In this document: positions 50,508-62,073 of the stretch, one piece after another | How positions within the stretch are numbered: the first letter of the stretch is position 1 | How the letters are laid out: the number at the start of each line of letters is the position of its first letter | Origin: Phellopilus nigrolimitatus | Taxonomy: Eukaryota; Basidiomycota; Agaricomycetes; Hymenochaetales; Hymenochaetaceae | Direction: 5' to 3' | DNA: 64,000 nt | Assembly: GCA_021029095.1 (NCBI GenBank) | Contig: JAJOHG010000056.1 | Span: forward strand, 124,001 to 188,000 | Program-made: the position numbers and the translations under genes | Notes under the pieces: generated by a model | The model's database searches: none | Told to the model about the DNA's origin: nothing | Seen by the model: only the letters and a program-made list of their open reading frames with translations

Positions 50508-52786
50508 ATGTGGTCACGTGATAGCCTTTTCGACCCCACTGCGTGCAAATGGGAGAAGTTCCTCAATAATCTCGCCGGTTTGTCTATAATGTTAGCAAAC
50601 GTATCTCCGGATGGTCTGAAGGCACCTCAAAGGCATCCATCTGGTTTAGGACTGCCCCCCAACCCTGCCTATCGTCGTCATGACCAGTCCCCAGAACCGA
50701 CAATAGATGACTCTTATGTCGGATCGTCGACTTCATCTGATCATTACCTTCCGTCTGAGGATAACGAATGGGTTGGACGGGGAGAGTTTGGTGAGTAGAT
50801 CTATCATATCTTTTTGCGCTGGTACTGGAACTAGGCTCGCTGCCAGTAGTCCAATTTATACAAACGACCTACGGTTTCTCCGCCTTCATCAACTCTTTCC
50901 GGCCCTCGCGAGGTTGTACATGTGGACATAGCGCAACCTCCACCATACAATGATGGGACTCTTGCACTATCGAAAGGCCTGAATGCCATAACGTTGGACG
51001 AATTTTCGGTAGCGAACTCGGTCGGATCGCTGAAAGCTGATGACTGTTATCCTCATCCTGGAAGCGCATCGTCTCCGATTCATGATCAATTGCTTAACCT
51101 GTCGTACGATACTTCCGCTTATTCCGGGCGGTCCGACACTAGTAGACTTCTCACGCAAGATGACGCTTTTCGTTGGCATACAGAGATTCATCCTGTGCGG
51201 TCCTTGTCCACGTATGCTGGACATGCACCGGGAGCGGATTATGACCCGTATATTGCCGCAGCATCTAATGTATTAGGTGGCGGGCCACCACCTGACAATT
51301 CGCCCTCATATTTGGACGAGCATGGGGTACCTTCTTCTGGACAAATCATTGATCAGAGCTCAACATTTCCCGAAGATCTATCCCAGCAGACTCGTGACGG
51401 TGCATACGCGTATGGAGCGTCTTCGAGTTTTCAGTATTTAGATGATGATCAAAGCTCTACACATTCATCATATCTATCTGGAGATCCTACTGCCTCTTCC
51501 ATATTGGATTTACAAGACGGAACGGATCCAGACGGCTTGCGCCCTAGCTTACATCGGTCTGGAACGACAGCCTCGGTAAGCCTCGGTACGCGCAAGATGA
51601 AGGCCGTGGACCTGAGCGCCCCTCCTTTCACAAAGGAATTCATCGACCAATATCGCCATCGTATTAAAAGCGACCCGGATCCAGAGGCACACTTCAAATA
51701 TGCAAAATACCTGATCGATGCTGCTAAGAATATAGGCGCAAATGCGCCTGACCAGAGGGCCGTTCGGAAATATCGCGAGCTTCTCGTCCAGGAGGCGCTA
51801 AAGGTTGTTAGGCGGTTGGCGACTCAAGGGGACCCTTTTGCGGAAGCTCAGTTCTTCCTTGCCAACTGCCACGGAACTGGCATGTTAGGTCTGCAGGTTG
51901 ATCACGAAAGAGCTTATCATCTGTACTTGCAAGCTGCCAAGCAAAACCACTCGGCAGCTTCGTATCGAGTCGCTGTTTGCAATGAGATAGGAGCAGGAAC
52001 GAGACGTGAGCCTCCAAGGGCATTCGCATTTTACCGCAAGGCTGCTTCGCTTGGCGACACGTCGGCGATGTACAAGCTCGGGATGGTTTTACTATCGGGA
52101 GGGCTTGGGCAACCGAGAAACCCTCGCGAAGCAGTTGCATGGCTACGAAGGGCTGCCGAGCAGGCGGACGAAGACAACCCGCATTCCCTACATGAACTTG
52201 GCTTGTTGCATGAGAACCCCGACTCTCAAATTGTTCCCTATGATCCGTTGTATGCCAAGAACCTATTCACGAAAGCGGCGCAGCTGGGTTACACGCAGTC
52301 CCAATATAAACTCGGGCAATGCTACGAATATGGATCCTTGACGTGCTCAGTCGACCCTCGAAGATCGATTGGCTGGTACACCAGAGCAGCGGAAAAGGGG
52401 GATGCTGAGGCCGAGCTTGCTCTCAGCGGTTGGTACTTGACGGGAAGCGACGCTGTCCTTAAACAGAGCGACTCGGAAGCTTACTTATGGGCTCGACGAG
52501 CAGCAAACAAAGGTTTAAGCAAGGCCGAGTACGCTGTAGGTTACTATGCTGAAATTGGCATAGGTGTCAAGCAAGATATTGAACTAGCGAAGAGGTGGTA
52601 CATGCGTGCGGCAGGTGAGTCCTGCTTTCGACTTTCGGGTTTTCCAAATATTGAGTTTTTTGTAAAGCACAAGGGAATAAGCGAGCGATGAACCGATTGA
52701 CGGAGTTAAAACGCATGGGCAATCGACGGGGTGTGGCAGCTAGACCAACCCGACAGCAGGCTAAAGATGAATGCGTTGTTTGCTAG
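50508..52786 (+). CDS. skt5: Chitin synthase III activator, Skt5/Chs4 type (Sel1 repeats, CaaX end)
   Basis: Binds and activates a chitin synthase at the plasma membrane during polar growth and septation. A disordered N-terminal third is followed by about seven Sel1 repeats from 51,640 to 52,610. Markers are AEAQFFLANCHGTGMLGLQ, AASYRVAVCNEIGAGTRREP, SAMYKLGMVLLSGGLGQPRN, SQYKLGQCYEYGSLT and AEYAVGYYAEIGIGVKQD. After an intron at 52,616 the last exon is basic (NKRAMNRLTELKRMGNRRG) and ends CVVC, a CaaX box that would be prenylated, as in yeast Skt5. The start is unsure: ATG at 50508 or 50589 in the same frame. The splice between 50,790 and 50,975 is also unresolved, since the downstream frame can be entered in two ways. 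Confidence 0.83.
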
Positions 52787-53121
52787 CATGATATAATTAC
52801 ATCCACTGAACGAGAAAAGACTCAGTCATTTTCGCTCAGTTACTTTTGTGCCATTATTCGTTGATTTTTTTCATACATTGTGAGTTTGCAAGTGCGACCA
52901 GAATTACTACTTTTTACGACAATACTCTGAATGGCGGAATATTTTTTCAGCCCAACTCTCACAAGGTACCAAGTGAAAGGAAAAACTTGAATATGGATCA
53001 GTTCTTTAATGCGGAATCATATCATTACATTCCTCGTCAAGCTTTTTACAACTGTCGTTAGTAGCTTACAATACCCATTGCAAATTAATATACAATAAAG
53101 GAATGAAGAAGTCCAAACTTG
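52787..53121. other. Convergent 3' region Skt5 / Rho
   Basis: AT-rich, no coding signal beyond short chance frames. Confidence 0.35.
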
Positions 53122-53885
53122 CTATAAAACTACACAACGTCGATGTCTAACCATCTTTCCCCACTTGCCTCTCATGCTTTCCCTCAGAGCAAGATTAAAA
53201 ACATCTTGCACCCCTGTGCCCGTCTTAGCAGAGCATTCGATATATTTCGCTCCGATATCTCTTGCCACCTTCAAGCCGATTTCCGACGATACAGGCGTCT
53301 GACCTTGGGCAGCGAGCATTCTGCGAGTCTGCTCGTCACGCCGTAAGTCGATTTTCGTCCCAACCAGAAGGAGTGGGGTGTCTTCACAGAAATGAGCTAC
53401 TTCCGGAAACCACTACAAGAAAGTCAGTCGGACATGTGTAGCATATTAACGAAAACAGTTTACGCACTTTATCCTGCACATTCGCCAAACTAGTCGGAAA
53501 GTCGATCGAAAAGACAACCAATATAACATCGCTCTCTGGATAGCTGAGCGGTCGTAATCGATCATACTCTTCCTGACCAGCAGTGTCCCAGAGCGCCAAT
53601 TCAACGAGCTTGCCTTCATACGCGACTTGGGTAACATAGTTTTCGAAGACAGTTGGGATGTACGCCTGAAAGACCGTCAGTGACAAGAAGACGCGTAACA
53701 GTAAATGTCAACCTCCGGAAACCTGTTCTCGGCATACACGATAAGCAAACATGTTTTTCCACAGCCACCTTAAGAACCACGAAGCCTGAGTACTCGAGCA
53801 GAAGCATGAATGCATGCAGCATACCGTCGCCAACTACAACGAGCTTTTTCTTCGTATCTGGACGTCTACCCGAGGGGTTATCCAT
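53122..53885 (-). CDS. Rho-family small GTPase
   Basis: Molecular switch of actin and cell wall control, membrane-bound by prenylation. Four exons give about 200 residues. The N-terminus is [20 protein letters not shown], with P-loop [11 protein letters not shown] completed across an intron. Switch I is [14 protein letters not shown] and switch [21 protein letters not shown]. The Rho insert region and [20 protein letters not shown] (NKxD-type TKID) come next, then [16 protein letters not shown]. It ends RRCVVL, a CaaX box whose final Leu predicts geranylgeranylation. The class (Rho1, Rho2, Rho3 or other) is not decided. A GDGGCGKT loop instead of the usual GDGACGKT is a small oddity. Confidence 0.92.
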
Positions 53886-54670
53886 CGAGCGGTGTTCTAT
53901 TGGTGGTGTACAGTCCCTTTGAAAACGACGCGTATTTGTACCTATTTAGACTGGTAGGCCTGCAGAAGTTATGTAAGCAATTTTTGTTTCAGCATATCGT
54001 TTCGACCTGAAAACAATTGACACGGCTAGGATCTCTTAAATAACAGATTTTCCTCAACTCTCCCAAAATGAAACAGAGGATGTTGACTCTTTTAACATCA
54101 ACTTGCAAATCACGCTCCGCCACGTGACCGTCCAGGCTGTGGTAAGCATTCAAACTCCCAGGTTTATAGTTATATTATCCTCTCATGCGCGTGATTTTTT
54201 GAATGGGAAGTACAACTCGCATTTTTCGTGCATTAAACCTGAAATCGTGAAATTTGAAGGTGATTTTTCAGCATGCTTCCGGTTGAAAGGTATAATGCGG
54301 GTTTTGTCAATCACAATTCGATTTGCAGCTCGTCGATCCGGTTGAAACCAGATACATAAACAGAACTTCTTTCAACATCCCGAAATAAACCGGATGCTAG
54401 GTGATTTTCCTCGAGGAGAGGGGGATCCACTGTAAAGAATGCGTGGCTTGAACACTGTACGTTTATATAGGACATGACATGACTGGTTTAGCGTCTTGAA
54501 AGTAGCGCCAAGGCCCTCCAAAAGTGCCGCGTAATGTATGGCAACCAGTCAATAGATCCTACTTTCGAAGGTCGAATGATACGTGAGGGTGATGAAACTT
54601 AAATATCGAAATGGTACAGTACTTAACCTGAGCTGTTCGCATACAGAATAACAACTTGATGACATTGAAA
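53886..54670. other. Intergenic upstream of Rho gene
   Basis: About 780 bases, AT-rich with a CACGTG box near 54,121. No coding signal or repeat was recognised. Confidence 0.35.
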
Positions 54671-56513
54671 CTACGCACTGCTCGCTTTTTTCATAAGGCG
54701 TTTGTGTACTCGTGTGCGTTGATGGATTTCCCATTGATGACCGACTTCCAGCATAAATGGGCGTTCGACATCAGTAGTGCATGTAGTGCATGTCAGCTTA
54801 CGACGCGATTGTAGTATATCCTTAGGGCTATAAGAACTGTAAGCCTTGGACAAGGTATTTCAATGCAATGACTTACTCAGTAGGGCGTGTCGGCGCCGAG
54901 AGCATCACCTGAGCTGTCAACGAGATTGAAAGTGGATCTGGAGTAGGGAAGTTTTGTAGAAAGGCTGTTAGGGTAACTTGCAGGTCAGTCATATACAGCA
55001 GCAAAAAAAGCATACTTGAGTTACCTTCCGCAATCCGTATTGCATTTGCTAGGACCTTTTCTTCCCAGGCCATGTCATCTTGATAATGGTCATCAGAGAA
55101 CGAGCCGGCCTAAAGCTAAAAGACATACCAGTAGCGTCAAGTAAAAACGCCTTAACGGCCAAAGCCGCATGATCCTGGCGGGAACTCACGCTACATGCCT
55201 GCACTGCTGGCAATAATTTGTTGCGTATCCATTTTATTTGTCGTTGGGCATATTTTTTCGTGCTTTGTTTCATATCGGCGACGGAAGTATCATAAAGCTG
55301 TCGATCGCCTTTGGAATCGTTCATGAAGTTAAGGAACTCTTTATAACCTGTCAGGATAGGTTATGAACCAACTGGACCGGGAGTGTCATGTACGCAATAT
55401 CCTACCGATTGCTTGATAAACGCCCAAGGTAAGGTCAGTGTCTATACGTCTCAAATATTAGCGTAAATATTCACCCTCAGAATTGTGCCCTACCTGATTG
55501 ACAATTTGATAAATTTTTAACCGAACGGACCTCCTCCAGAAGGCCTTTCTGTACCTACTGTTAGCATTACAGTCGATAATTACAGGGTCGATGGGGTACC
55601 AACAGAAAGCATTTCATCTACTCGCCGTTCAAGACGTGTGTTCAAAGCCTTTGGCTCCGCGTATAGCCAGAATATAAGTGACCTATAACTTTGAGATCGT
55701 CAAAAGCATATAAATGTTATGAAAGAAGTTTTTCACCGTCCCGTGATACCAGCAGCATGCGCGTCAGCTATGACCTCGCTCGCAAGGCGGCTATTTTCCT
55801 TCATAATCTCGAGGTTGCGAAGGACTTTCCGCGTATCTTTCCAGTGCCATCGGCTAGCCATGGTCGGGTCTAGGTGAGAAAGAAGACTATGGAGGGCAAA
55901 AGCATTGGCCGGGTCACTTTCAGCAGAAGGAGGTGTCGTCGGTAGAGTGTCATAGAGATCAGCTAGATTTTTGGGCAGGTCCCGTAGTGCATTCAAAAAG
56001 CGGGGAGAGGGCGGAGTCGACGAATGTTTTAGAGAACCCGCTCGGGAAGGCAAGGTGTTAGGGAAAAGCAGGTGATGAATCCAGTACGAGGTTCCGCCCA
56101 CGACAATAGGAATCTTTTCTTCACCATGTATTTTATCGATCTAAGCAAATGAAAAAAAAAATCAGGATCCAGAGAAATGAAAGGATGAGTCGACAGCAAG
56201 TCATCTCTGTCGGAAAGGATACTTCCGGAGTAGCATTAAAGACCTTACGCACCTCTCGTACAGCATCTTGGACCCACTCGCCGACAACGTACTGTTCACC
56301 AGGCTTCTTGAAATCCATCAAGAGATGTTCGACGCCGCGTTGCTCCTCAGCCGGCACTTTATTTGTCAAAACATCTAGGCCCTCGTATACCTGCATGGCA
56401 TCCGCATTGATTACCGTCCCTCTGCGTGATAGTTCCAGAGCTAGCTCAATAGCAAGTCGACTTTTGCCAACACCTGTTGTGCCACAGATAACTATTAGAG
56501 GTTTGAGCGACAT
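54671..56513 (-). CDS. MOD5: tRNA dimethylallyltransferase (MOD5/TRIT1)
   Basis: Transfers a dimethylallyl group to A37 of tRNAs reading UNN codons, in cytosol, nucleus and mitochondria. It starts MSLKPLIVICGTTGVGKSRL, with a P-loop GTTGVGKS. ALELSRRGTVINADAMQVYE binds the substrate base and EEQRGVEHLLMDF follows. The next exon has IPIVVGGTSYWIHHLLF. RWHWKDTRKVLRNLEIM, the tRNA-contact RRKIxR-like region, is at about 55,830. The C-terminal part includes KQSTKKYAQRQIKWIRNKLL. It ends in a zinc finger (CTTCTTDVERPF..GHQWEIHQRTRVHKR) typical of eukaryotic MOD5. The stop is at 54671-54673. Alternative upstream codons in frame are not ATG. Confidence 0.9.
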
Positions 56514-56601
56514 CGCTACGAGCAATTCAGAACTCGTCACTCAGCAGTACAAGTGATAGGCAGATGATTGAAAAGCACGTGGGAAAAAATACATTTTTAT
56601 A

Positions 56602-57498
56602 TTATGAACCTCTGAAACCACCCCGTCCACCGCCTCCACGCGGTGCCCCTCTACCGCGTCCACGATCACCTCCAAATCCTCCTCTGAAAGTAGCGCGCCC
56701 ACCACGATCGCCACCGAATCCACCTCGAGGTGCACCGCGACCTCTTCCCCCTCGTTGGAATCCGCCTCGGCTGCCTGCGGACGCACCACCACGACCTCTG
56801 CCACCTCTTCCTCCACGTCCACGCTCTGTAATACACCGTTCAGCGCTAAGAGGGTAAGAAAACAGCATGCGAGGTACGAACTTTGGATGCCTGAAACAGA
56901 ATACAGCCGTCAAGTGATGTCTTCACACGACGAGTAGAATCTGAACATACCACCGGGAACTTTGGGCTTCGGAAGAAATCGCTCTATTGGCAGGAGCTTA
57001 TCCCCGCCAATATAGACCTTGTCCCCCTTTTTAAAGCTGCTCGCAACCATCCCTTCACCCATTTTTATAGAGAAATAGACTTCGTTGATAGGACCTAAAA
57101 TTTCGTCCACTTTTCCAATGACGGACTTGTTTTGAAGATATATTGGTGCATTGAAATAAGGAACCTTGTCGGGCATCAGGGAGGTGCAAAGCATTTCGTC
57201 TTCGACTGCGTGGACGAAGGATCCCATCTCTTCCGAAATCACATCTCGTTAGCAACATGTGAAAGTGCTATGCTGGTTGTCCCAGACACGCACCTAAAAC
57301 TGTATCTGGAGGACCTACATCGCGCTGTTGGAAACCTCCTCTGCCTCCGCCTCGACTCGATCCTGGACCGGAGAAATAAGTGTAGGAAATTGTGAGTTCC
57401 GATTGACTTTAGTACAAGAGGAAATGCATACCTCCAAATCCAAATCCTCCCCTTCCTCGTCCGCCGCTAGTTCCACGTCCAAAACTACTTCGGCTCAT
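56602..57498 (-). CDS. GAR1: GAR1, H/ACA snoRNP subunit
   Basis: Nucleolar component of the pseudouridylation complex. The N-terminal GAR domain is on exon one ([20 protein letters not shown]). The central Gar1 domain (about 57,240-56,950) reads [56 protein letters not shown] and [21 protein letters not shown]-terminal GAR domain (about 56,820-56,605) of RGG repeats ends GGRGGFRGS. The start is 57498 and the stop 56602-56604. It lies 88 bases upstream of MOD5 on the same strand. Confidence 0.93.
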
Positions 57499-57607
57499 TT
57501 ACGAACTTTTTGAAATGAAAGAGACCAAAGAGTGCAGGAGCATGCAGTGATTTTATGCAAGAAAATCAAGATATATACGTGAGTGCGCCCGCTTTGTAAT
57601 CTGCCAA

Positions 57608-57872
57608 ATGTGGCAAAGGCCTACAGAATAGTACAGATGGCCGACCCAGCCATTTCTTGCCGACTTTTCTTTAACATTAGGCCATCAAACAGCATTCTGA
57701 AGTCATAAATACACTTTATGCAGCTTGTTTATGAGGAGAAGTTTGGGCAAAGAATTGAGGCTGAGTCAAATTGAGCAGGAAGTGAGCGCATTTTCGGTTG
57801 TCACGTGGCCTTTACGTGCAGAACAATTTTTTGACTTTCTGCACGACTCAAGCTGGTAACCGGTAAATGCTC
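57608..57872. repeat. Dispersed repeat, copy B
   Basis: Same family as 29,887-30,190, in the same orientation with shared blocks in the same order (for example TTATGAGGAGA, TTGTCACGTG, GCAGAACAA). It ends just before the inverted repeat that bounds the composite region to its right. It begins about 110 bases upstream of the GAR1 start codon. Confidence 0.65.
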
Positions 57873-57984
57873 GGAAGATTAGCCCATCTCAATTCTGTGG
57901 AACTCGACTTGTTGGTAAATTGTTCGGCAAGCTCGGCAGTATGGCATTTGTTATCGCTGAAAAATCGAACTTTTGATTTGAAGT

Positions 57985-58085
57985 TTGAACTCCGAAGTCG
58001 AACTCCGAACTCCGAAGTCGGAAGCTGTGATGACGTAAGTTGCAGATCGCAAGTTGCAACTCGCAGGTTGCAACTCGCAAGTCGC
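57985..58085. repeat. Short tandem repeats GAACTCCGAAGTC and GCAAGTTGCAACTC
   Basis: CGAACTCCGAA-type units occur three times at 57,985-58,020. A second array of GCAAGTTGCAACTCGC-like units follows at 58,045-58,085. Related strings (GAGTTCGAACT, AGTTCGGAGTTCG) reappear on the opposite strand at 60,110-60,145. Confidence 0.7.
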
Positions 58086-58374
58086 AGCTCTGAATCCGAC
58101 CTCCCCAATATTGCGGTGAGTGGGTAGATTTGTAAATGTGTGGCTCAAGTTATCGAATAAATAATATATTAATTCAGGGAATGCACTCGGATACTTCCGA
58201 GCCACATTGCCTGCAATGCAAATGTTGATCCTTCGTGTCATGAACAATCCATGGAGCTCAACATTTGGAAAACGGATCTCTGTATGTGCTTGGGGCTGGT
58301 CGATGTTGTGTTTGTCCTGATTTCGAAGGTTATTTGCGCAACAAGCTCAAGATTGCGACAAATGAAGTCGTTCA

Positions 58375-59935
58375 GCATAGCGCCCCTAAGTCTTGGTGTC
58401 ACTGGGATGGGTGGCAAGAATGAGCAATCATACGACAACCTTAAGAACATGTTATATAAGGACTCGAGAAAAGTGTCTGCGGTCTTGTAGCTGGACTGGC
58501 TTTCCTTTATTATGGCCAATGGAACAGCCAGACAACATGGTGACAATGCTTCTAGCTGAGAAGGTAAAGATACCCCTTCGTACCCAGTATCGCTGTTTAC
58601 TCAATTATTTCTAGGATTTCATCCTTCGCTATGGTGGTGTCTATACTGTTGCCCTTGCATATGCTGGCACTTCGAATTATGGCGCCATTCGAAAACTTCT
58701 CCACATTGTGGTTTCTGATACCCCTGATGATGTTCGTCGCGCAGCGGTTACCTCCCTCGCTCTTGTGCTCTTCAAGAATCCTGGCCAGGTACCGAGGATT
58801 GTGCAACTCCTTAGCGAGAGTTACAACCCTCACGTTCGTTGCGGTGCTACACTTGCTCTTGGTACAGCCTGCACAGGAACCGGACTTCAGGACGCAGTAG
58901 ATATGAACCGATGACTAAAGATTCTGTTGACTTTGTGCGCCAAAGTGCGTTCGTTGCTTCGGGAATGTGCACAACAATCTGAGACGTCATCGCCATCTAT
59001 GTCGTCCGCTCGCAGTCTTTATGTGAATATTGTTGCGGACAAACACAAGAACTCGATGGCTCGCTTTGACACTGTTCTGGGCCAGGGTCTTATTGACGCT
59101 GGTGGTCGGTGATGATCGGTCTGCAGAGTGAGTCGCGCTGGAGTCACAACACAAGTGCCATTGTTGGTGGTCTTGTTCTGTCAATTCTGATATTAAGATC
59201 CGCTCGCACACTGTGCTTGCCTTGCATTCGAGCCTACTGCAATTATTGGTCTGAATGGCGATTTAGAGTACGGACTATTATCAATCTCACTATTTGTTTG
59301 TCAGTTCTCATAGGCTTATTTTCAGACTCCCATGTTCTCCAATGCGAAGCCGAGTCTTTTCGCATACCCCTCACAAACCAAGTCTCCGACCAAGGAGTCT
59401 GTCAGTAAGGTCACCACGGCCGTGCTATCTACCATGGCAAAGGCAAAGGCACAAAAGGACGAAGGAAAAGGAGAATGCGGCTGCCACTGCGAATGGAGAT
59501 GCTATGGAGGCTGTGTGTCTGCTTTATCACTCGCATTTTACATGTGCTTGGTTCCTAACAACAACAAAAAAAAAAATGAAAGGATGACAAGAGTGAGTCA
59601 GAGGCAAAGGGCAGCAACACCATGAAAGAGAAGAGGCTTCGTCTTCAGCATCTCCTGTGGGTGATATCTCATCCATCCCGTGCACAGTCTCCAATCTTCC
59701 TGAAGCATTGAAGTCCAAAAAAGCATCTGAAAGTAAAAAAACGCAAGCCCGAGTCTTCGTTCGAGAAGCTGCACGACTTCTCGTGTATAATTCCTAAGCA
59801 ATCACCTTTATGGCCAAAGGTCGTTTCCAACCTGTTCGCCCTGTCTCGACTCGAATGCCAAGGACCGCAAAGGGTGACGGTGACACAAGCCGACAGGAGA
59901 ACAAGGAGATGAGTCAGACTCTCAGGGTATTAATT
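58375..59935 (+). pseudogene. Captured, broken fragment of proteasome subunit RPN2 (C-terminal half)
   Basis: The pieces follow RPN2 order: [131 protein letters not shown], and near the end GRFQPVRPVSTR. The frame breaks at least five times: shifts near 58,530, a stop and shift near 58,910, TGG-to-TGA and TGG-to-TAA type stops near 59,180, and shifts at 59,470-59,700. A stretch between LYKDS and the LAFLYYG helix is missing. Introns are kept (58,566-58,615 with GTAAAG...TTTCTAG; about 59,295-59,325), so the copy arose from DNA, not from spliced RNA. The working RPN2 gene must lie elsewhere. Confidence 0.88.
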
Positions 59936-60177
59936 GCCTTTTCTGGCTGTTAAACGGCCCAGGGTGCATACAGGGCACTAAATACAGCAAAATAATCATA
60001 GACATGTCAACCTAGGAGCATGGAGTTATAAGTTGAACATAATCAGTGAAAGTCAGTGAGGATTGAATACAATAATTTAACAAACAAGTTGCGATTTCGA
60101 TTTGTTCGATCATTGAGTTCGAACTGAGAGTTCGGAGTTCGCATAGGTAACGTGAGAACTGCGATCTCGATCTCGCA

Positions 60178-61138
60178 CTAGCATAAATTCTTATAACCTC
60201 GACTTCGAACTTGCATAATACTTGTGAGTTCTACTTGTGACTTGCATGATTTCTTACGATCTCGACTTCGTTCTTTGTTAAACAGTGAAAAAAATGCCCA
60301 TACGGCAGCCATCACCACTCATCCCCTCTTGATCTCTTACCACCACCATCCCCCCTGTGGGAAAGTGTGCTGGTGTTGCAATTCGAGTTGGGGGTCTCGC
60401 AGGCCGTCTGAGGCTGGACCCCTCGCGCGCTCACAAAGTTCTACAGGTCGCTCTTAGGCCGCTTGAACTGTGAGTCGTACGAGTTTGCTCTGGCCAAGAA
60501 CAGCTGACTGCCACTGTGGGGTGGCTGGTTGCCCCCCTATGGCTCCTAGCGAGTCGGTGTTGCCCTATGGGTAGGGACAGGGTTGTTGGACCAGACGTGC
60601 CTCCCTGCATGCGCCAGCCTTAAACGCGGCTGGAGGGGCTAGCAGATTGCCCGTACTCCTCACCCGGCAAGCACACCACTCCGCGACGATGTTCATGGGA
60701 CTGCCTCCAGTCGCCATCTCCACACCCCTGACGAGTCACAAGGCCATGCCCCCTCCTCCTTTGTCCGAGTCATCTCGGATCATTACTAAGGGAAGTGTGC
60801 TGACTCATCACAACCGACAATAGCGGCCCAGGAAATACCCGGCTTCAGTGACCGGGGGCTGCTACCTCCCGACCGCGTACCCCGTCCTCACTGACGGGTG
60901 CGCCCCACACGATCACAGATGGGTGGCTCCCACGCTGCGTTCACGGACCCTCTCCCCGCCGAGCACCACTTTCATGTAATGTATCATGTTTGTATCGCTC
61001 CACCCCTCACTCCCGCCCAGACATGGGCACACCGCGTAGGCGTGTCAAGGCCGCGAAGTCGTATAAGTCCTTGCACGCATCACACATGTATACAGCGCAT
61101 TTGTACTTAGTTAACTGACCGCGCTATATAAATTTACT

Positions 61139-61171
<33 letters not shown>

Positions 61172-61462
61172 GGCAGCCATCACAGAACTCGCTAGCAACA
61201 GTAACAACAACATTAGAATTGAGATGCTTGTTAGTACAAACATGGTCGGAGTTTCAATTATGTTCTCACAGACATGATCCATGGGTATGAAGTCCAAAAC
61301 AGGATGCAGGGTTGATTCAACTTGATTGCGTAGATCCAAAAGTGGATCAATTTCAAAGTCCGACAAGTTACCAACAGGACTAACGCCAATTGAGGTGTTA
61401 GTCCTGTTGGTAAAGTTTGCCAGGCACAACGTCTCTGAAAGGAAATTTCGTCCAATCGCCAA
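60178..61462 (-). pseudogene. Membrane-protein reading frame interrupted by a retroelement
   Basis: On the minus strand, a frame entered after a TTTCAG acceptor near 61,435 reads ETLCLANFTNRTNTSIGVSP, VESTLHPVLDFIPMDHV, and then a membrane helix (FVLTSISILMLLLLLLASSV). The insertion at 60,316-61,169 falls in this helix. On the far side the same frame goes on with an aromatic end of the helix and a basic stop-transfer stretch (NKERSRDRKK), ending at a TAG at 60,178-60,180. Several N-x-T/S sites precede the helix. Family unknown; only the C-terminal part is seen. Confidence 0.45.
60316..61169 (+). mobile_element. 854-bp poly-A retroelement (SINE or truncated LINE) with 14-bp target duplication
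   Basis: A 31-base A tract (61,140-61,170) is followed by ACGGCAGCCATCAC, the same 14 bases that precede the element at 60,302-60,315. Poly-A plus a perfect target duplication is the mark of target-primed reverse transcription. The body is clearly more GC-rich than its surroundings and has no long frame. The intact duplication and pure A tract indicate a recent event. Confidence 0.88.
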
Positions 61463-61659
61463 ATCGCCGGAACCATCTGGCTTGGACCAATATAACGGTA
61501 GAAAAGTCCGCCGAGCTCTGCCGATTTACTAACAACTCGAGTTCCACAGAATTGAGACGGGCTATTATGGCTAGAAGATTTACAAGCTCCGGTTTTTAAT
61601 TTGCCTTAAAGTATCACAATAGTGGTCTAACGTGGCTGTTCTGATACTTTGAGCCTGAG

Positions 61660-62073
61660 GCGTCGACGCGACTGGCGCCTTATTCATGAATTCATGTCCG
61701 CTTGAACACTGTTCGTCATTACGCTGCATAACCAGCTCGGAAATAGAAAAAAAAAAGGGGGGGGGGGTATCTTATTCTCACAGCTACTAAGGTAGAGTAG
61801 GTTCAAAACCCACCACTATCACGTGATGGGAAAAGTCACTTTTTGGTCTGATATGTCGAGAAAAGTGTCACAATGGCGATAGGCTCGGGCACCAGGTCAT
61901 TTAAAAAAAATCCATTTGGAACAAACCTTGTACTGCAGCTGTGAGAATAAGATGACACATTTGTTTTTATATTTTTGAGCTGGTGATGTAGCGTAATAAT
62001 GAACAGTGTTCAAACGGACATGAATTCTTAAAATTAAATAAGGAAGGAGCCAGCCGTGTCGACGCGTCGACGC
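61660..62073. repeat. Foldback element, arms of about 140 bp
   Basis: The left arm GCGTCGACGCG..CTGGC...GAATTCATGTCCG.TTGAACACTG recurs reverse-complemented at 61,930-62,073. Shared blocks include ATTACGCT.CAT.ACCAGCTC and TCTTATTCTCACAGCT. The left arm carries an A10-G11 tract (61,747-61,767). A second overlapping inverted pair lies at 61,787-61,832 and 62,240-62,300 (GGTTCAAAACCCACCACTAT versus its complement). Confidence 0.7.

Larger units (their letters stand above)
57879..61570. mobile_element. 3.7-kb TIR-bounded composite region carrying a captured RPN2 fragment
   Basis: The left end AGCCCATCTCAATTCTGTGG (continuing GAACTCGA.TTGTT.GTAAAT) recurs in reverse complement at 61,500-61,565. 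The repeats are about 65 bases long at roughly 85 per cent identity by eye, with weaker similarity further outward (TAAAT, CCGG). Inside are short tandem repeats, an RPN2 pseudogene, a broken membrane-protein frame and a poly-A retroelement. No transposase was recognised. Whether the two repeats are ends of one element or two separate copies in opposite orientation cannot be settled here. Confidence 0.5.

Noticed and set aside
60316..61169. tRNA- or 5S-derived SINE head.
   Set aside because: No convincing A and B boxes or 5S internal promoter were found at the 5' end, so the element is only called a poly-A retroelement.
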